A DNA stretch of 64,000 bases from Chitinophaga sp. YR573 (lineage in GTDB: Bacteria > Bacteroidota > Bacteroidia > Chitinophagales > Chitinophagaceae). The translations under genes were made by a program, and so were the position numbers. Below the pieces are notes generated by a model. It made no database searches. It was given only the letters and a program-made list of their open reading frames with translations, and had not been told where the DNA came from. Shown here one piece after another: positions 25,867 through 34,515 of this stretch. Position 1 is the first letter of the stretch; the number at the start of each line of letters is the position of its first letter. The stretch covers positions 124,001 to 188,000 of the forward strand of contig NZ_FOJF01000003.1 of the NCBI RefSeq assembly GCF_900110995.1, read 5' to 3'.

Positions 25867-26634
25867 ATGAATATTGCAATAGGTGCATTCCTTATAACAT
25901 TGCTTTTTATACCCGCCATTTCTTTTAGGTTAGCCCTCAATAACCATCGCCAATTAAAGGAATTATTAGGAGCACTTTCCATCACAGACACTATCTGGCT
26001 TTTTATATTAGTACCCATCTGTACGCATCTCGTATTGCTGCCAATCATCTATTTATTGGGCATACAGGTGAAGTATGACCTCATCCTGAATATCATCTAT
26101 TCTAACCGTGATTTTCATATCAGTAATAAAATACTGGGATGGGATATCGTAATATTCCTGTCGTATGTACTCTTTGCATTTGGTGCGGCATTCCTGGCAA
26201 GCTGGCGCATCGTTAAAAATGAATGGCTGAGTAATAAGATCATCTCCCTGCTGGGAGCCGGAAATGAATGGTATGAACTATTCGATGGTAAGTATGCAGA
26301 TAAGAACTTTGATGTGATCCTGCTGCATGTAGTGACCGTCTCCAAAGAAGCGACGCTGATCTATTCAGGTTATCTGGAAAACTATTACTTCCAGACAAAA
26401 TCCACCGAACTTGATTATATTGTACTTACCCAGGTAATGAGGCGGGACCTGCGCCGCAGGGCCGTTTCTGATCAGAACGAAGCAGGTACTGAGAAATACA
26501 GTTTTTATGCCAACGAACCCGGTGATCCTATCCGTTTACCCGGTGACCTCGTGATCATCCCTGCCAAAGAGATCCTCAACATCAATGTCACTTATCTGGA
26601 GATGGAAGGGGATACAATTGAAGCAGAAGAATAA
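25867..26634 (+). CDS. Membrane protein of unknown function with cytoplasmic domain
   Basis: This 255-residue protein has three predicted membrane helices (about residues 3-20, 39-65 and 94-115) and a soluble C-terminal domain from about residue 125. The domain contains EWYELFDGKYADKNFDVILL and VVTVSKEATLIYSGYLENY. The layout is like small membrane proteins with a beta-rich regulatory domain (DUF6338-type), but the family match is uncertain. It lies between the small basic protein and a TlpA-like thioredoxin gene on the same strand. No function can be given. Confidence 0.72.
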   Translation: MNIAIGAFLITLLFIPAISFRLALNNHRQLKELLGALSITDTIWLFILVPICTHLVLLPIIYLLGIQVKYDLILNIIYSNRDFHISNKILGWDIVIFLSYVLFAFGAAFLASWRIVKNEWLSNKIISLLGAGNEWYELFDGKYADKNFDVILLHVVTVSKEATLIYSGYLENYYFQTKSTELDYIVLTQVMRRDLRRRAVSDQNEAGTEKYSFYANEPGDPIRLPGDLVIIPAKEILNINVTYLEMEGDTIEAEE

Positions 26635-26650
26635 GTTTTAAACTATACAT

Positions 26651-27157
26651 ATGAAAAGGATATTACTCCCTGTATTATTATCTTTTATCACTATCACCGC
26701 CTTTGCCCAGACAGGTTTTCATACTGCCATAGGTAATAAAGTACCTGTTTTTTCTTTTGAAACAGAAAAGGGTAAAAAAGTGAAGATCACTGATTACAAA
26801 GGCAAACTGGTATTGATTAATTTCTTCGCTACCTGGTGTCCTCCCTGCAATATAGAGTTGCCGGAAGCACAAAAGAAAGTATGGGATAAACATAAAGACA
26901 ATCCCAAATTTGCCTTTTTTGTTTTTGGCAGAGAAGAAGGCTGGGAAAAACTTACACCTTTCAAAGCAAAGAAAGGCTTCACATTCCCTATTCTCCCTGA
27001 TTTAGACCGTAGTATCTTCAGCAAATTTGCAACGGATGGTATCCCCAGGAATGTATTGATTGATGCCAGCGGAAAAATCATTTATCAGTCTATAGGATAT
27101 GCACCGGAAGAATTTGATAAACTGGTAGCCCTGATAGATCAGCAGTTAAAGAAATAA
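26651..27157 (+). CDS. TlpA-like thioredoxin-fold disulfide reductase
   Basis: This 168-residue protein has a signal peptide ending near residue 20 (ITAFAQ) and a thioredoxin fold with the active site WCPPC (Cys63 and Cys66). The family's cis-proline region is in DGIPRNVLID. By family it reduces disulfides in the periplasm, for example in cytochrome maturation or redox repair. It is 16 bases after the membrane-protein gene and convergent with the lipoprotein gene ending at 27158, leaving no intergenic gap. Confidence 0.9.
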   Translation: MKRILLPVLLSFITITAFAQTGFHTAIGNKVPVFSFETEKGKKVKITDYKGKLVLINFFATWCPPCNIELPEAQKKVWDKHKDNPKFAFFVFGREEGWEKLTPFKAKKGFTFPILPDLDRSIFSKFATDGIPRNVLIDASGKIIYQSIGYAPEEFDKLVALIDQQLKK

Positions 27158-28039
27158 CTAAAATCCCTGCTTCTGTACATAATACAATGTAGCAGCATGG
27201 CTTGTACTACTCTCGCAACTCATAAAGAACCTGCCGGGAGTAATATAATCCAGTCCTTCTGTTTGCCAGTCGGACTGATTCCCGATATTAAACCGTTTGG
27301 TTGTGCCACTGAAAAAATTATCCGTGGTATAACCATTCAATAACCAGATGAACGGCTGTATTTTCTTATTCATATAACCCAGTAAAGCCACTTCTTTTGT
27401 GTCAGGATTATAGGCAGCAGCGGTAATCTTCCCCTGTGAATCAAATGCTGTAAAAGGAGAGACTGCATAAGTGCCGGGTATAGCAGGCATTTTATAACAA
27501 CGGGTTTTCAGATCACCGGCATCCTTGGTGAAAATATACAGGCTGTCATGAATAACCAGCAGCGATTCACAATCAAAATTACTATTGTCATTAGCACTGA
27601 AATCTGTCTGGTCTGTATAGGAGAAGTTAATCGCTTCTGCATTCACACTGGCAGCATTATTCAAATCTGATTTTTTAACCCGCAGGATTTTAAGATCAGT
27701 TCTGTCTCCACTGTTATTTCCAAAATCGCCAATGTAAATATACAAGGAATCAGCAGTTATATCTTCCCAATCGACATTAGGATAATTAACAATTGTTACC
27801 GTTTGCAATATAGCTCCGGTAGTAGTATCAATCTTATAAATAGCATTAGGATTGCCACTATCTCCAAAGCTCCATAACTGTCCATCTGTATAACACAATC
27901 CTGATGATTCTTTCAGCACAGCCGGTAAAGTGGCTTTTATACCTGTTATAAGCGTAGTATCAGGATGAACTGTAGTAACCGGAGTAGTATTTTTCTTACA
28001 GGAAACTATCAACAGACAAAGAATAATAAAATTTCTCAT
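27158..28039 (-). CDS. Lipoprotein, probable beta-propeller
   Basis: This 293-residue protein has a lipoprotein signal with lipobox IVSC; the start at 28037-28039 (MRNFIILCLL) was chosen because upstream codons fall into the preceding terminator stem. Repeated motifs such as ESSGLCYTDGQLWSFGDSG, VDWEDITADSLYIYIGDFG and DCESLLVIHDSLYIFTKD suggest a propeller fold common in Bacteroidota surface proteins. It is the last gene of a minus-strand unit with a beta-helix lipoprotein and a TonB-dependent receptor, so it may act on the outer face in capture or processing of the receptor's ligand. Exact function is unknown. Confidence 0.75.
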   Translation of the reverse strand: MRNFIILCLLIVSCKKNTTPVTTVHPDTTLITGIKATLPAVLKESSGLCYTDGQLWSFGDSGNPNAIYKIDTTTGAILQTVTIVNYPNVDWEDITADSLYIYIGDFGNNSGDRTDLKILRVKKSDLNNAASVNAEAINFSYTDQTDFSANDNSNFDCESLLVIHDSLYIFTKDAGDLKTRCYKMPAIPGTYAVSPFTAFDSQGKITAAAYNPDTKEVALLGYMNKKIQPFIWLLNGYTTDNFFSGTTKRFNIGNQSDWQTEGLDYITPGRFFMSCESSTSHAATLYYVQKQGF

Positions 28040-28053
28040 ACACCAGAAAAAAC

Positions 28054-28084
28054 AAGCATGGCAATACAATGTACTGCCATGCTT
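28054..28084 (-). terminator. Stem-loop between the two lipoprotein genes
   Basis: Arms 28054-28067 and 28071-28084 match in 13 of 14 positions around a 3-base loop, with A and T tracts outside. It may attenuate read-through from the beta-helix gene into the propeller gene. Confidence 0.65.
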
Positions 28085-28097
28085 TTATTGATAAATA

Positions 28098-29528
28098 TTA
28101 ATGCTGATTGCCTGTACCATCTAACTGGTAACAACCTAAGTCTTTACCCGGACCAGTAATCCCGCTGGAACCAAAGTTCGCATCAACAGGTACATTCGTG
28201 ATCGGAGTGAAGGCCAGGTAACCTTTACCAACAGCTGGTGAAGTAGCCTGTAAATGGAAATTATAGCTATCTACAGAAGCCTGTGTCTGGTAGTTCGCAT
28301 TCGGAAGCGGATAGTTTACGAACAAAGGATTGTTCTGGCTAACGAGTGAAGTACCATCATATTGCATACCGAAAGTATAAGAAGCACCCAGGAAAGCAGC
28401 CATATTTGGTATACCTGTAGCCTGTGGATGAGTTACTACTGCCTGTGCAATATTTGTTGGTAAGAACTGGTTAGTCAGTGCTACATTATCTCCGTAGAAA
28501 TAATTATAACCATATGCTGTCTGAACGATCGGATCTCCTGTGTGCGGGCCTGTTGTATCTGCCAGGTAAACTTTGGCAGTTACATTGTTACCACCTGCGA
28601 TTCTTACACCAAAGGCGCACTCAACGATCAGGTTATTATAAACAAGCGCTCTTGAGTTGTTCTCTACTTCTACAGAACCACTTCTTGCGCCAAATGTACC
28701 TGTATTTCTGAAACCGTCATTTACATATGTATTGTTATACATAGCGATCATACACTGTGGCTGGATACCACCGTCATTGGCAGATTTTGTACCATTGGTA
28801 GCACCACCTATAATCAGGTTGTACGCCATGTTACCTTGTGTACCACCTTTGGCATTGAAGCCGTCTCCACCTGTACCACCACATTTTTCAAGGGTGTTAC
28901 GCATGATGTTAACATGACCACCATAGAAACGTACCGCATCATCCGGTGTACCATAAATCCAGGAATCCTCCAGGATAAAGTTACCATTAGGATTACCAAA
29001 GTAGATACAATACTGATCTCCTACAGAAGGACCTGTAAAAGGAATAGTCTGTATACCTGCTCCGGAGAAATCAAGATGTGTCCACTTGATCACTAACAAC
29101 GGACAGGTTTTATCGCAATAAATACCTGACCATCCACCGGCATAAGCAGAGTCTGAAGTAGCAGTAGATGAACCGGTAGTTTTTGTTCTTGATGGATCTG
29201 TGATTGTTACCGGGGCATCTTTGGTACCCAGACTCACAAATGTTCCTTTTACAACGATAGCAGCTGCATTGGTTACTTTAACAGTTACACCCTTTTGAAT
29301 CAGCAGGGTATCACCAGCGTTAACAGTTACATCACCACTGATTGTGTAGGTTTCGCCAGTCAGCATAGTTCCTTTAATAGCGCCGGATAAAGGTGTGGAA
29401 GCACTTACTGCTTGTCCTACCTGTATCTGCCCGACAGAAACATTAGAAGAATCCGACTTTGAGCAGGATGTTAATGCAATTGTAAATGCCAGTAAAGCAT
29501 AGATACTGCCAATTTTAATTTGTTGCAT
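28098..29528 (-). CDS. Right-handed beta-helix lipoprotein
   Basis: This 476-residue protein has lipobox LTSC (Cys near residue 22). A parallel beta-helix follows, with Asn-rich turns such as NGNFILEDSWIYGTPDDAV, NIMRNTLEKCGGTGG, MYNNTYVNDG and VYNNLIVECAFGV. Such folds bind or cut polysaccharides, but no catalytic family is recognised, so it could be a binding protein. It is 17 bases downstream of a TonB-dependent receptor gene and upstream of the propeller lipoprotein. Together they look like a surface receptor with accessory lipoproteins. The ligand is unknown. Confidence 0.8.
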   Translation of the reverse strand: MQQIKIGSIYALLAFTIALTSCSKSDSSNVSVGQIQVGQAVSASTPLSGAIKGTMLTGETYTISGDVTVNAGDTLLIQKGVTVKVTNAAAIVVKGTFVSLGTKDAPVTITDPSRTKTTGSSTATSDSAYAGGWSGIYCDKTCPLLVIKWTHLDFSGAGIQTIPFTGPSVGDQYCIYFGNPNGNFILEDSWIYGTPDDAVRFYGGHVNIMRNTLEKCGGTGGDGFNAKGGTQGNMAYNLIIGGATNGTKSANDGGIQPQCMIAMYNNTYVNDGFRNTGTFGARSGSVEVENNSRALVYNNLIVECAFGVRIAGGNNVTAKVYLADTTGPHTGDPIVQTAYGYNYFYGDNVALTNQFLPTNIAQAVVTHPQATGIPNMAAFLGASYTFGMQYDGTSLVSQNNPLFVNYPLPNANYQTQASVDSYNFHLQATSPAVGKGYLAFTPITNVPVDANFGSSGITGPGKDLGCYQLDGTGNQH

Positions 29529-29545
29529 GTGTGTTTATTTTGTTT

Positions 29546-32377
29546 TTAAAAATTAAATCTGAACCCTAATGAATATGAAGCATAAAATTTATCGTATTGT
29601 ACTGTTACATAATCCGGACTTTCCTGGAATGGCAGTTTGTATTTACCGCTGTAACTACTGTTGTTCTGTTTGATAATTAAATGGAAAGGTGTATTGAGAA
29701 TATTATTCACTTTCACATAAAAGATGAAATGATGGCCAAACTCCTTTTGTGCGGAAAAGTCGAGGTTCACCGTAGGTTTCTCCCAGTTGTCAAGCCCCCT
29801 GTATAAAGAAAGTGTATTGATTCTTTCGCCGGTATATACCAGTGCCAGCTGTGCATCTATCTTGTTTTTGGGACTCTTATACAGCAGGGAGAAATTGCCT
29901 ATATGAGCGCTCTGTCCCTGTAAGGGTCTTCTTTCACCCACCTTTGCATTAATAGCTTCGCCTGATGCAGATTGATAATAGAAAAATTTGGAGGAGTTGA
30001 TAACAGAGTGGGTATAAGTGTAGTTGCCGGATACTCCAAAGTTGCTGAAGTATTTTCTGAATACTACCTCAAATCCAAAGTTGTTAGCGTTCCCGAAATT
30101 GTTGGGAGAAAGTATAATATCACCAAAACCGGTTTGTGTAAAGGCATACTCAATCGGGTTGCTGATAAACTTATAGAATGCACCTACCATGAACTGATCA
30201 AGTCCTTTAGGGAACATCTCATAACGTAGATCGATATTATCAATAACAGTATGCTGTAAATGTGGATTACCCTGCGTTTCATAATTGTCATTGGAACTTC
30301 CTCGCTCAGGGAATGCGATCAGATCAGCATAGGCAGGGCGGAAGATGGACCTGAAATAAGAGAAGCGTATGGCCCTTCCTGCATCAAGGGAATATTTACC
30401 TTGCAGACTGGGCAATACGTCCAGATAACTGATATCTGCCGACTTCCCATCTACGGTTACAGGCAGAGACGATACATAATTTTGATGTGTATTCTCCACC
30501 CTTACACCTCCCAATAATTCAATATGGTCATTCACGTTATACTTCAGGTCAACATAGGCGGCACCCACATTCTCTTTGAAATTGTATATACCCGGATTCC
30601 CAGCTGCATTGCCTAAAGCTCCATTGGCAGGAACAAATGTAAACTTCGAGGCAGGTATGGATACATACTGCTGATAATTCGAATTGGAATCACTTACGGG
30701 TGTAAGCTTATATGCGTTATCGTAGTTATCTCTCTCTTTATGGCGGTACATACCACCAAACCCAAACAGGGAAGTATGTCCTTTGATACTTGCTTTATAA
30801 TGAAGATTGAGATAACCCGCAAGGTCTTTATCTGTATTATGAATCCATTCACGGGATTCATTACCTACCACTGGTGGGGAGATTGTAAAAGTACCGTTGT
30901 TGGTATTTGGATTTACTGCTCGTGCTGTTGAAAATTGTGCATTATCAGGTATTTCCCGTTTAGCCTGTGATACTACCAATGACCAGTCTGTAGTCAGTTT
31001 ATTCGTTAATGTATTTTTACCCTGTAACGTAACATTGAAAATGTTTTGCAGGTCTGTCCTTATTTCCTGGCGCTGATAAATAGCATAGGGACCTACAAAA
31101 TTATAAGCAGTAGAATATCCACCTAAGAGAGAATCGCTGGTTATTTTTACCCTTTGTTCATTTAACTGCAGGTAAGTAGCAAACAGACTGATAGAGTTGC
31201 CCGCGTTAAAGTTATAATCAATCTTTGTTTCAAGTCCGGAACGGTCTGTACGTGAATTAAACTGCCGGGCAAACACATCAGAGAATGCCGGTTGCTGCTC
31301 ATGACTGGCATCAGCGGCAGGTGGTACTGTAGGGCTTTGCAGCAATGAACTAGAGTTGCTTCCTCTATATGCATTCTGATAACTGCCTGAAAAAATAATA
31401 CCTAATTTATTATCTAAAAACCGGTTTCCCAGTGTAAGATTCACATTCTTATTCACGGGGGCTTTGCCGGTACTTGTCATTACATTCTGATAAGGGAATG
31501 CTGAGATAGGTGCATATACACCGGGTCCTGTTATTTCGGAAGGCGATTTACTACTTATATGAGATCTGGAATAAGAAACAAAATCCCTGTTCAGCATAAT
31601 CTGGCTGTAACCTGTACCAATGTTGCCTTCCAGCTTAAATTTATCTGGTGCATTTTTCATCACCAGATTGATTACCCCACCGGCAGCATCTGCCTCCATA
31701 TCAGGTGTCAGTGATTTGATCACTTCTATTCTGTCTAGTAATTCTGCCGGGAAAATATCCAGCGGAACATACCTGTTCCTGTTATCCGGACTAGGGATTT
31801 TTACACCATTTACAAGTGTGGTATTATACCTTTTATCCATCCCTCTGATGATAGCATACTGACCATCACCAGAGCTGCCGCGTTCAATGGAAACACCGGA
31901 TATACGCTGCATTACATTGGCTACTGTGATATCAGGAGATATTGCAATAGCATGTGCAGAGACAATATTTACAATGTTGTTGGCTGTCTGTTCTCTTCTT
32001 TTGGCATATTCATCAGAGCCTTCGTTTTTCCCTGATTTAATCACAACATCAGACAGGTTATAAATACCCGAAGAAAGATAAATATTGATGTTGCTGATAC
32101 TATTGTCTGTTACTTCAATACTGGTATCAGCAGCAGCATAACCAACATACGATATTGATAATTTGTAATGCCCTGCGGTAAGGTCTTTGAAGCTAAAGCT
32201 GCCATCCAGGGAAGACTGTACTTTTTTACCTGAAGGTAACAGTGTAATAGCTGCGCCTATCAGTTGTTCTTTTGTGTTTTTATCAAAAATGTGTCCCTTG
32301 ATATCTCCCGCAACAAGTGTCTGGCAAAAAAATAATAATGTAATTAATTGAATGTAGAAGAAAGAGCGTCCCTTCAT
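29546..32377 (-). CDS. TonB-dependent outer-membrane receptor
   Basis: This 943-residue protein has a signal peptide (about 1-23), a CarboxypepD_reg-like domain (IKGHIFDKNTKEQLIGAAIT), and a plug domain. The plug includes VANVMQRISGVSIERG, AIIRGMDKRYNTTLVNG and MEADAAGGVINLVMK, and a beta barrel ends in the aromatic YSLGFRFNF. It lacks an N-terminal STN signalling domain, so it is unlikely to drive the adjacent FecR/sigma pair. By family it imports a large or scarce ligand using TonB energy; it is not of the SusC type. It heads a minus-strand unit with two lipoproteins. Confidence 0.9.
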   Translation of the reverse strand: MKGRSFFYIQLITLLFFCQTLVAGDIKGHIFDKNTKEQLIGAAITLLPSGKKVQSSLDGSFSFKDLTAGHYKLSISYVGYAAADTSIEVTDNSISNINIYLSSGIYNLSDVVIKSGKNEGSDEYAKRREQTANNIVNIVSAHAIAISPDITVANVMQRISGVSIERGSSGDGQYAIIRGMDKRYNTTLVNGVKIPSPDNRNRYVPLDIFPAELLDRIEVIKSLTPDMEADAAGGVINLVMKNAPDKFKLEGNIGTGYSQIMLNRDFVSYSRSHISSKSPSEITGPGVYAPISAFPYQNVMTSTGKAPVNKNVNLTLGNRFLDNKLGIIFSGSYQNAYRGSNSSSLLQSPTVPPAADASHEQQPAFSDVFARQFNSRTDRSGLETKIDYNFNAGNSISLFATYLQLNEQRVKITSDSLLGGYSTAYNFVGPYAIYQRQEIRTDLQNIFNVTLQGKNTLTNKLTTDWSLVVSQAKREIPDNAQFSTARAVNPNTNNGTFTISPPVVGNESREWIHNTDKDLAGYLNLHYKASIKGHTSLFGFGGMYRHKERDNYDNAYKLTPVSDSNSNYQQYVSIPASKFTFVPANGALGNAAGNPGIYNFKENVGAAYVDLKYNVNDHIELLGGVRVENTHQNYVSSLPVTVDGKSADISYLDVLPSLQGKYSLDAGRAIRFSYFRSIFRPAYADLIAFPERGSSNDNYETQGNPHLQHTVIDNIDLRYEMFPKGLDQFMVGAFYKFISNPIEYAFTQTGFGDIILSPNNFGNANNFGFEVVFRKYFSNFGVSGNYTYTHSVINSSKFFYYQSASGEAINAKVGERRPLQGQSAHIGNFSLLYKSPKNKIDAQLALVYTGERINTLSLYRGLDNWEKPTVNLDFSAQKEFGHHFIFYVKVNNILNTPFHLIIKQNNSSYSGKYKLPFQESPDYVTVQYDKFYASYSLGFRFNF

Positions 32378-32490
32378 GTTAGCAGTAGATTTGGTTGGAC
32401 AATACTACGAAGGGGGCATATTAATTTTTAGGGCAAATAACGAATTAATATAAGCGTAATCTTTCCTTAACGCATTGGTAACGTTGACTA

Positions 32491-32580
32491 CAGAAAGAAT
32501 TCAGAATTGGAAATTTATTAAAAAAGCTTAATTGGTTTTTAATCTGGTTTTAAGAATAAATCCAGAAAGAATTCAGAATT
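32491..32580. promoter_or_regulatory. 18-bp direct repeat pair before the sigma gene
   Basis: CAGAAAGAATTCAGAATT occurs perfectly at 32491-32508 and 32563-32580, 72 bases apart, in the divergent region between the TonB receptor and the ECF sigma gene. Each copy contains two GAATT units. The spacing is near seven helical turns, which would suit cooperative binding of one regulator. Confidence 0.6.
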
Positions 32581-32622
32581 AGGTATTTTTATTTTTTGTA
32601 AATTCGTTTGATACATTTTTTA

Positions 32623-33219
32623 ATGCCGGGACTCAACACATGCAGTGATCAGGAATTACTTTTACTGTTAAAAAAAGGGGACGACACTGCATTTACAGAA
32701 ATTTATGCAAGATATTGGGAAAAGATGGCAACTTATGCCATCCGGCTAATAAAGTCCGAAACTGAAGGTGCAGACATTGTTCAGGAAATCTTTGTTTCAT
32801 TATGGAACAGGAGAGAAACCATAGAAGTAAAGGGTACATTGATCTCCTACCTTATAAAAGCTACCCGTAACTTATCCCTTAGATATATAGAGAAAAATAT
32901 CTCTACCAACAACTTCCTGGAACGCCTGTCTGATAACATGAAAGGCATATCCCTGACCATTGATGACCAGATATCAGTAAAGCAGTTGCAGGATGAGATT
33001 GATAATGCTATTAATAAATTACCTCTCAAAATGAGAGAAATCTATGTTTTAAGCCGTTATGAGCAATTATCCCATAAAGAAATAGCCCAAAAGCTGGGAA
33101 TTGCCGAAACGACCGTTAAAAAGCAGATCAGTAATGCTATAAAGGTGCTTTCTTCCTCTATAAATAGTGAGTTCCTCACCGCTTTTGGCGTCATTTTCCT
33201 TCATTTTATAAAAAATTAA
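32623..33219 (+). CDS. ECF RNA polymerase sigma factor (FecI-like)
   Basis: This 198-residue protein has sigma region 2 (FTEIYARYWEKMATYAIRLI, then ADIVQEIFVSLWNRR) and region 4 (LPLKMREIYVLSRYEQLSHK, then EIAQKLGIAETTVKKQIS). It is of the Bacteroidota FecI-like type. The ATG at 32623 was preferred to an upstream TTG because the family starts there. It precedes a FecR-like anti-sigma gene and a SusC with an STN domain, the usual signal chain: ligand binding at SusC, signal through FecR, sigma release. Its target promoter is probably upstream of susC. Confidence 0.92.
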   Translation: MPGLNTCSDQELLLLLKKGDDTAFTEIYARYWEKMATYAIRLIKSETEGADIVQEIFVSLWNRRETIEVKGTLISYLIKATRNLSLRYIEKNISTNNFLERLSDNMKGISLTIDDQISVKQLQDEIDNAINKLPLKMREIYVLSRYEQLSHKEIAQKLGIAETTVKKQISNAIKVLSSSINSEFLTAFGVIFLHFIKN

Positions 33220-33272
33220 AGTTTTTTCAGGATTATCTACTACCAAATGCCCTTTTTCGGAATAGTATATAT

Positions 33273-34373
33273 ATGAACGAAGAACAGGCAAAGCATTTAT
33301 TAGCACGTTACAGGCAAGGTCTGTGTTCTGAGGAGGAAAATCAGGCTATTGAAGCCTGGATAGCAGAGGAACAACGGCTTTATACATGGGATAAAACGGA
33401 CCATGAACGGGTGCTATTCGGTATTTCCTTAAAAAAGAGGATCGATGCAAAGCGTGATAAGCCCATCAGGCGTTTAAATAACTCATGGTTGAGAGCGGCT
33501 ATTGCGGCGTCCGTTATATTACTGCTTTCTGCTGGTTTCTACCTCTTTAATAATTCGCATACTACTCCCCGGATAGCAACAAACGTTATTACGCCGGGTT
33601 CCGATAAAGCTATATTAACCTTAGGCAACGGACGACAGATTCTCCTGGACAGTATTAAAAATGGTGTTATCGCCGATGATAATAACGCTACTATACAAAA
33701 AACAATGGGGGGGACAATTGTATACAGCGGTAAAGGCGGAACTTCCTGGAACACCATTAGCGTGCCTAGAGGTGGTCAATATGCGATTATCCTGTCTGAT
33801 GGTTCAAAAGTGATGCTGAACGCGGCATCAAGCCTTAAATACCCTGCTACCTTCATCGGTAAGGAGCGCAGTGTAGAACTGACAGGGGAAGCCTACTTCG
33901 AAGTAGTACATAATAAAGCCCAACCATTTAAAGTAGTATCGAACGGACAGGAAGTAGCCGTATTAGGTACGCACTTTAACATTAATGCCTATACAGATGA
34001 AGACAATACAAAAACAACCTTATTGGAAGGGTCTGTTAAAGTATCGAACGCAACAGGGTATAAAATTATAACTCCGGGAGAGCAAACTATTTTACAGAAT
34101 AAGAGTTTTATAATCAGAGTGGTGAATGCAGAGCAGGAGGTAGCCTGGAAGGATGGCTACTTCCGCTTTAACAATGAAAAGATTGAAAGCATCATGAGGA
34201 AACTCTCAAGGTGGTATAATATTGATGTTAAATATAGTGGAAGAGTACCGGTAGAAAACTTCTATGGTAAGATCTCCCGCTATAAAAATATAGATGAAGT
34301 ATTAAGTATACTTGAAAATACGAACAGTGTCCATTTTAAGATAGAAGGAAGGGCTGTGATTGTCATGGAGTAA
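33273..34373 (+). CDS. FecR-like anti-sigma factor
   Basis: This 366-residue single-pass inner-membrane protein has a cytoplasmic sigma-binding part (residues 1-70) and a membrane helix (about 73-92). The periplasmic FecR domain contains WNTISVPRGGQYAIILSDGS, RSVELTGEAYFEVVHNKAQP and VLGTHFNINAYTDE. A C-terminal secretin/TonB short domain region (SIMRKLSRWYNIDVKYSG) follows. It should hold the upstream sigma factor until signalled by the STN domain of the SusC encoded next. It is 53 bases after the sigma gene and followed by a terminator. Confidence 0.92.
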   Translation: MNEEQAKHLLARYRQGLCSEEENQAIEAWIAEEQRLYTWDKTDHERVLFGISLKKRIDAKRDKPIRRLNNSWLRAAIAASVILLLSAGFYLFNNSHTTPRIATNVITPGSDKAILTLGNGRQILLDSIKNGVIADDNNATIQKTMGGTIVYSGKGGTSWNTISVPRGGQYAIILSDGSKVMLNAASSLKYPATFIGKERSVELTGEAYFEVVHNKAQPFKVVSNGQEVAVLGTHFNINAYTDEDNTKTTLLEGSVKVSNATGYKIITPGEQTILQNKSFIIRVVNAEQEVAWKDGYFRFNNEKIESIMRKLSRWYNIDVKYSGRVPVENFYGKISRYKNIDEVLSILENTNSVHFKIEGRAVIVME

Positions 34374-34382
34374 GTCTCAATA

Positions 34383-34412
34383 AAACCATCCCGGTTGCCG
34401 CCGGGATGGTTT
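34383..34412 (+). terminator. Terminator after fecR
   Basis: A 12-base-pair perfect stem (34383-34394 with 34401-34412) lies 10 bases after the fecR stop, with A and T ends. It splits the sigma/anti-sigma unit from susC, so susC should have its own promoter in 34413-34515, possibly sigma-dependent. Confidence 0.8.
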
Positions 34413-34515
34413 AGCCGGGATTAATTTTTTGTAATAAGTAAACCTATTATCAACCACGAAGTGCCCGCAACATCGGAAATGGGGAGGCACAACGTATTAA
34501 ACCAATGCCCAGCAA

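Noticed and set aside
32608..32622. Upstream TTG start for the ECF sigma gene
   Set aside because: Adds five residues not seen in the family; the ATG at 32623 gives a typical N-terminus.
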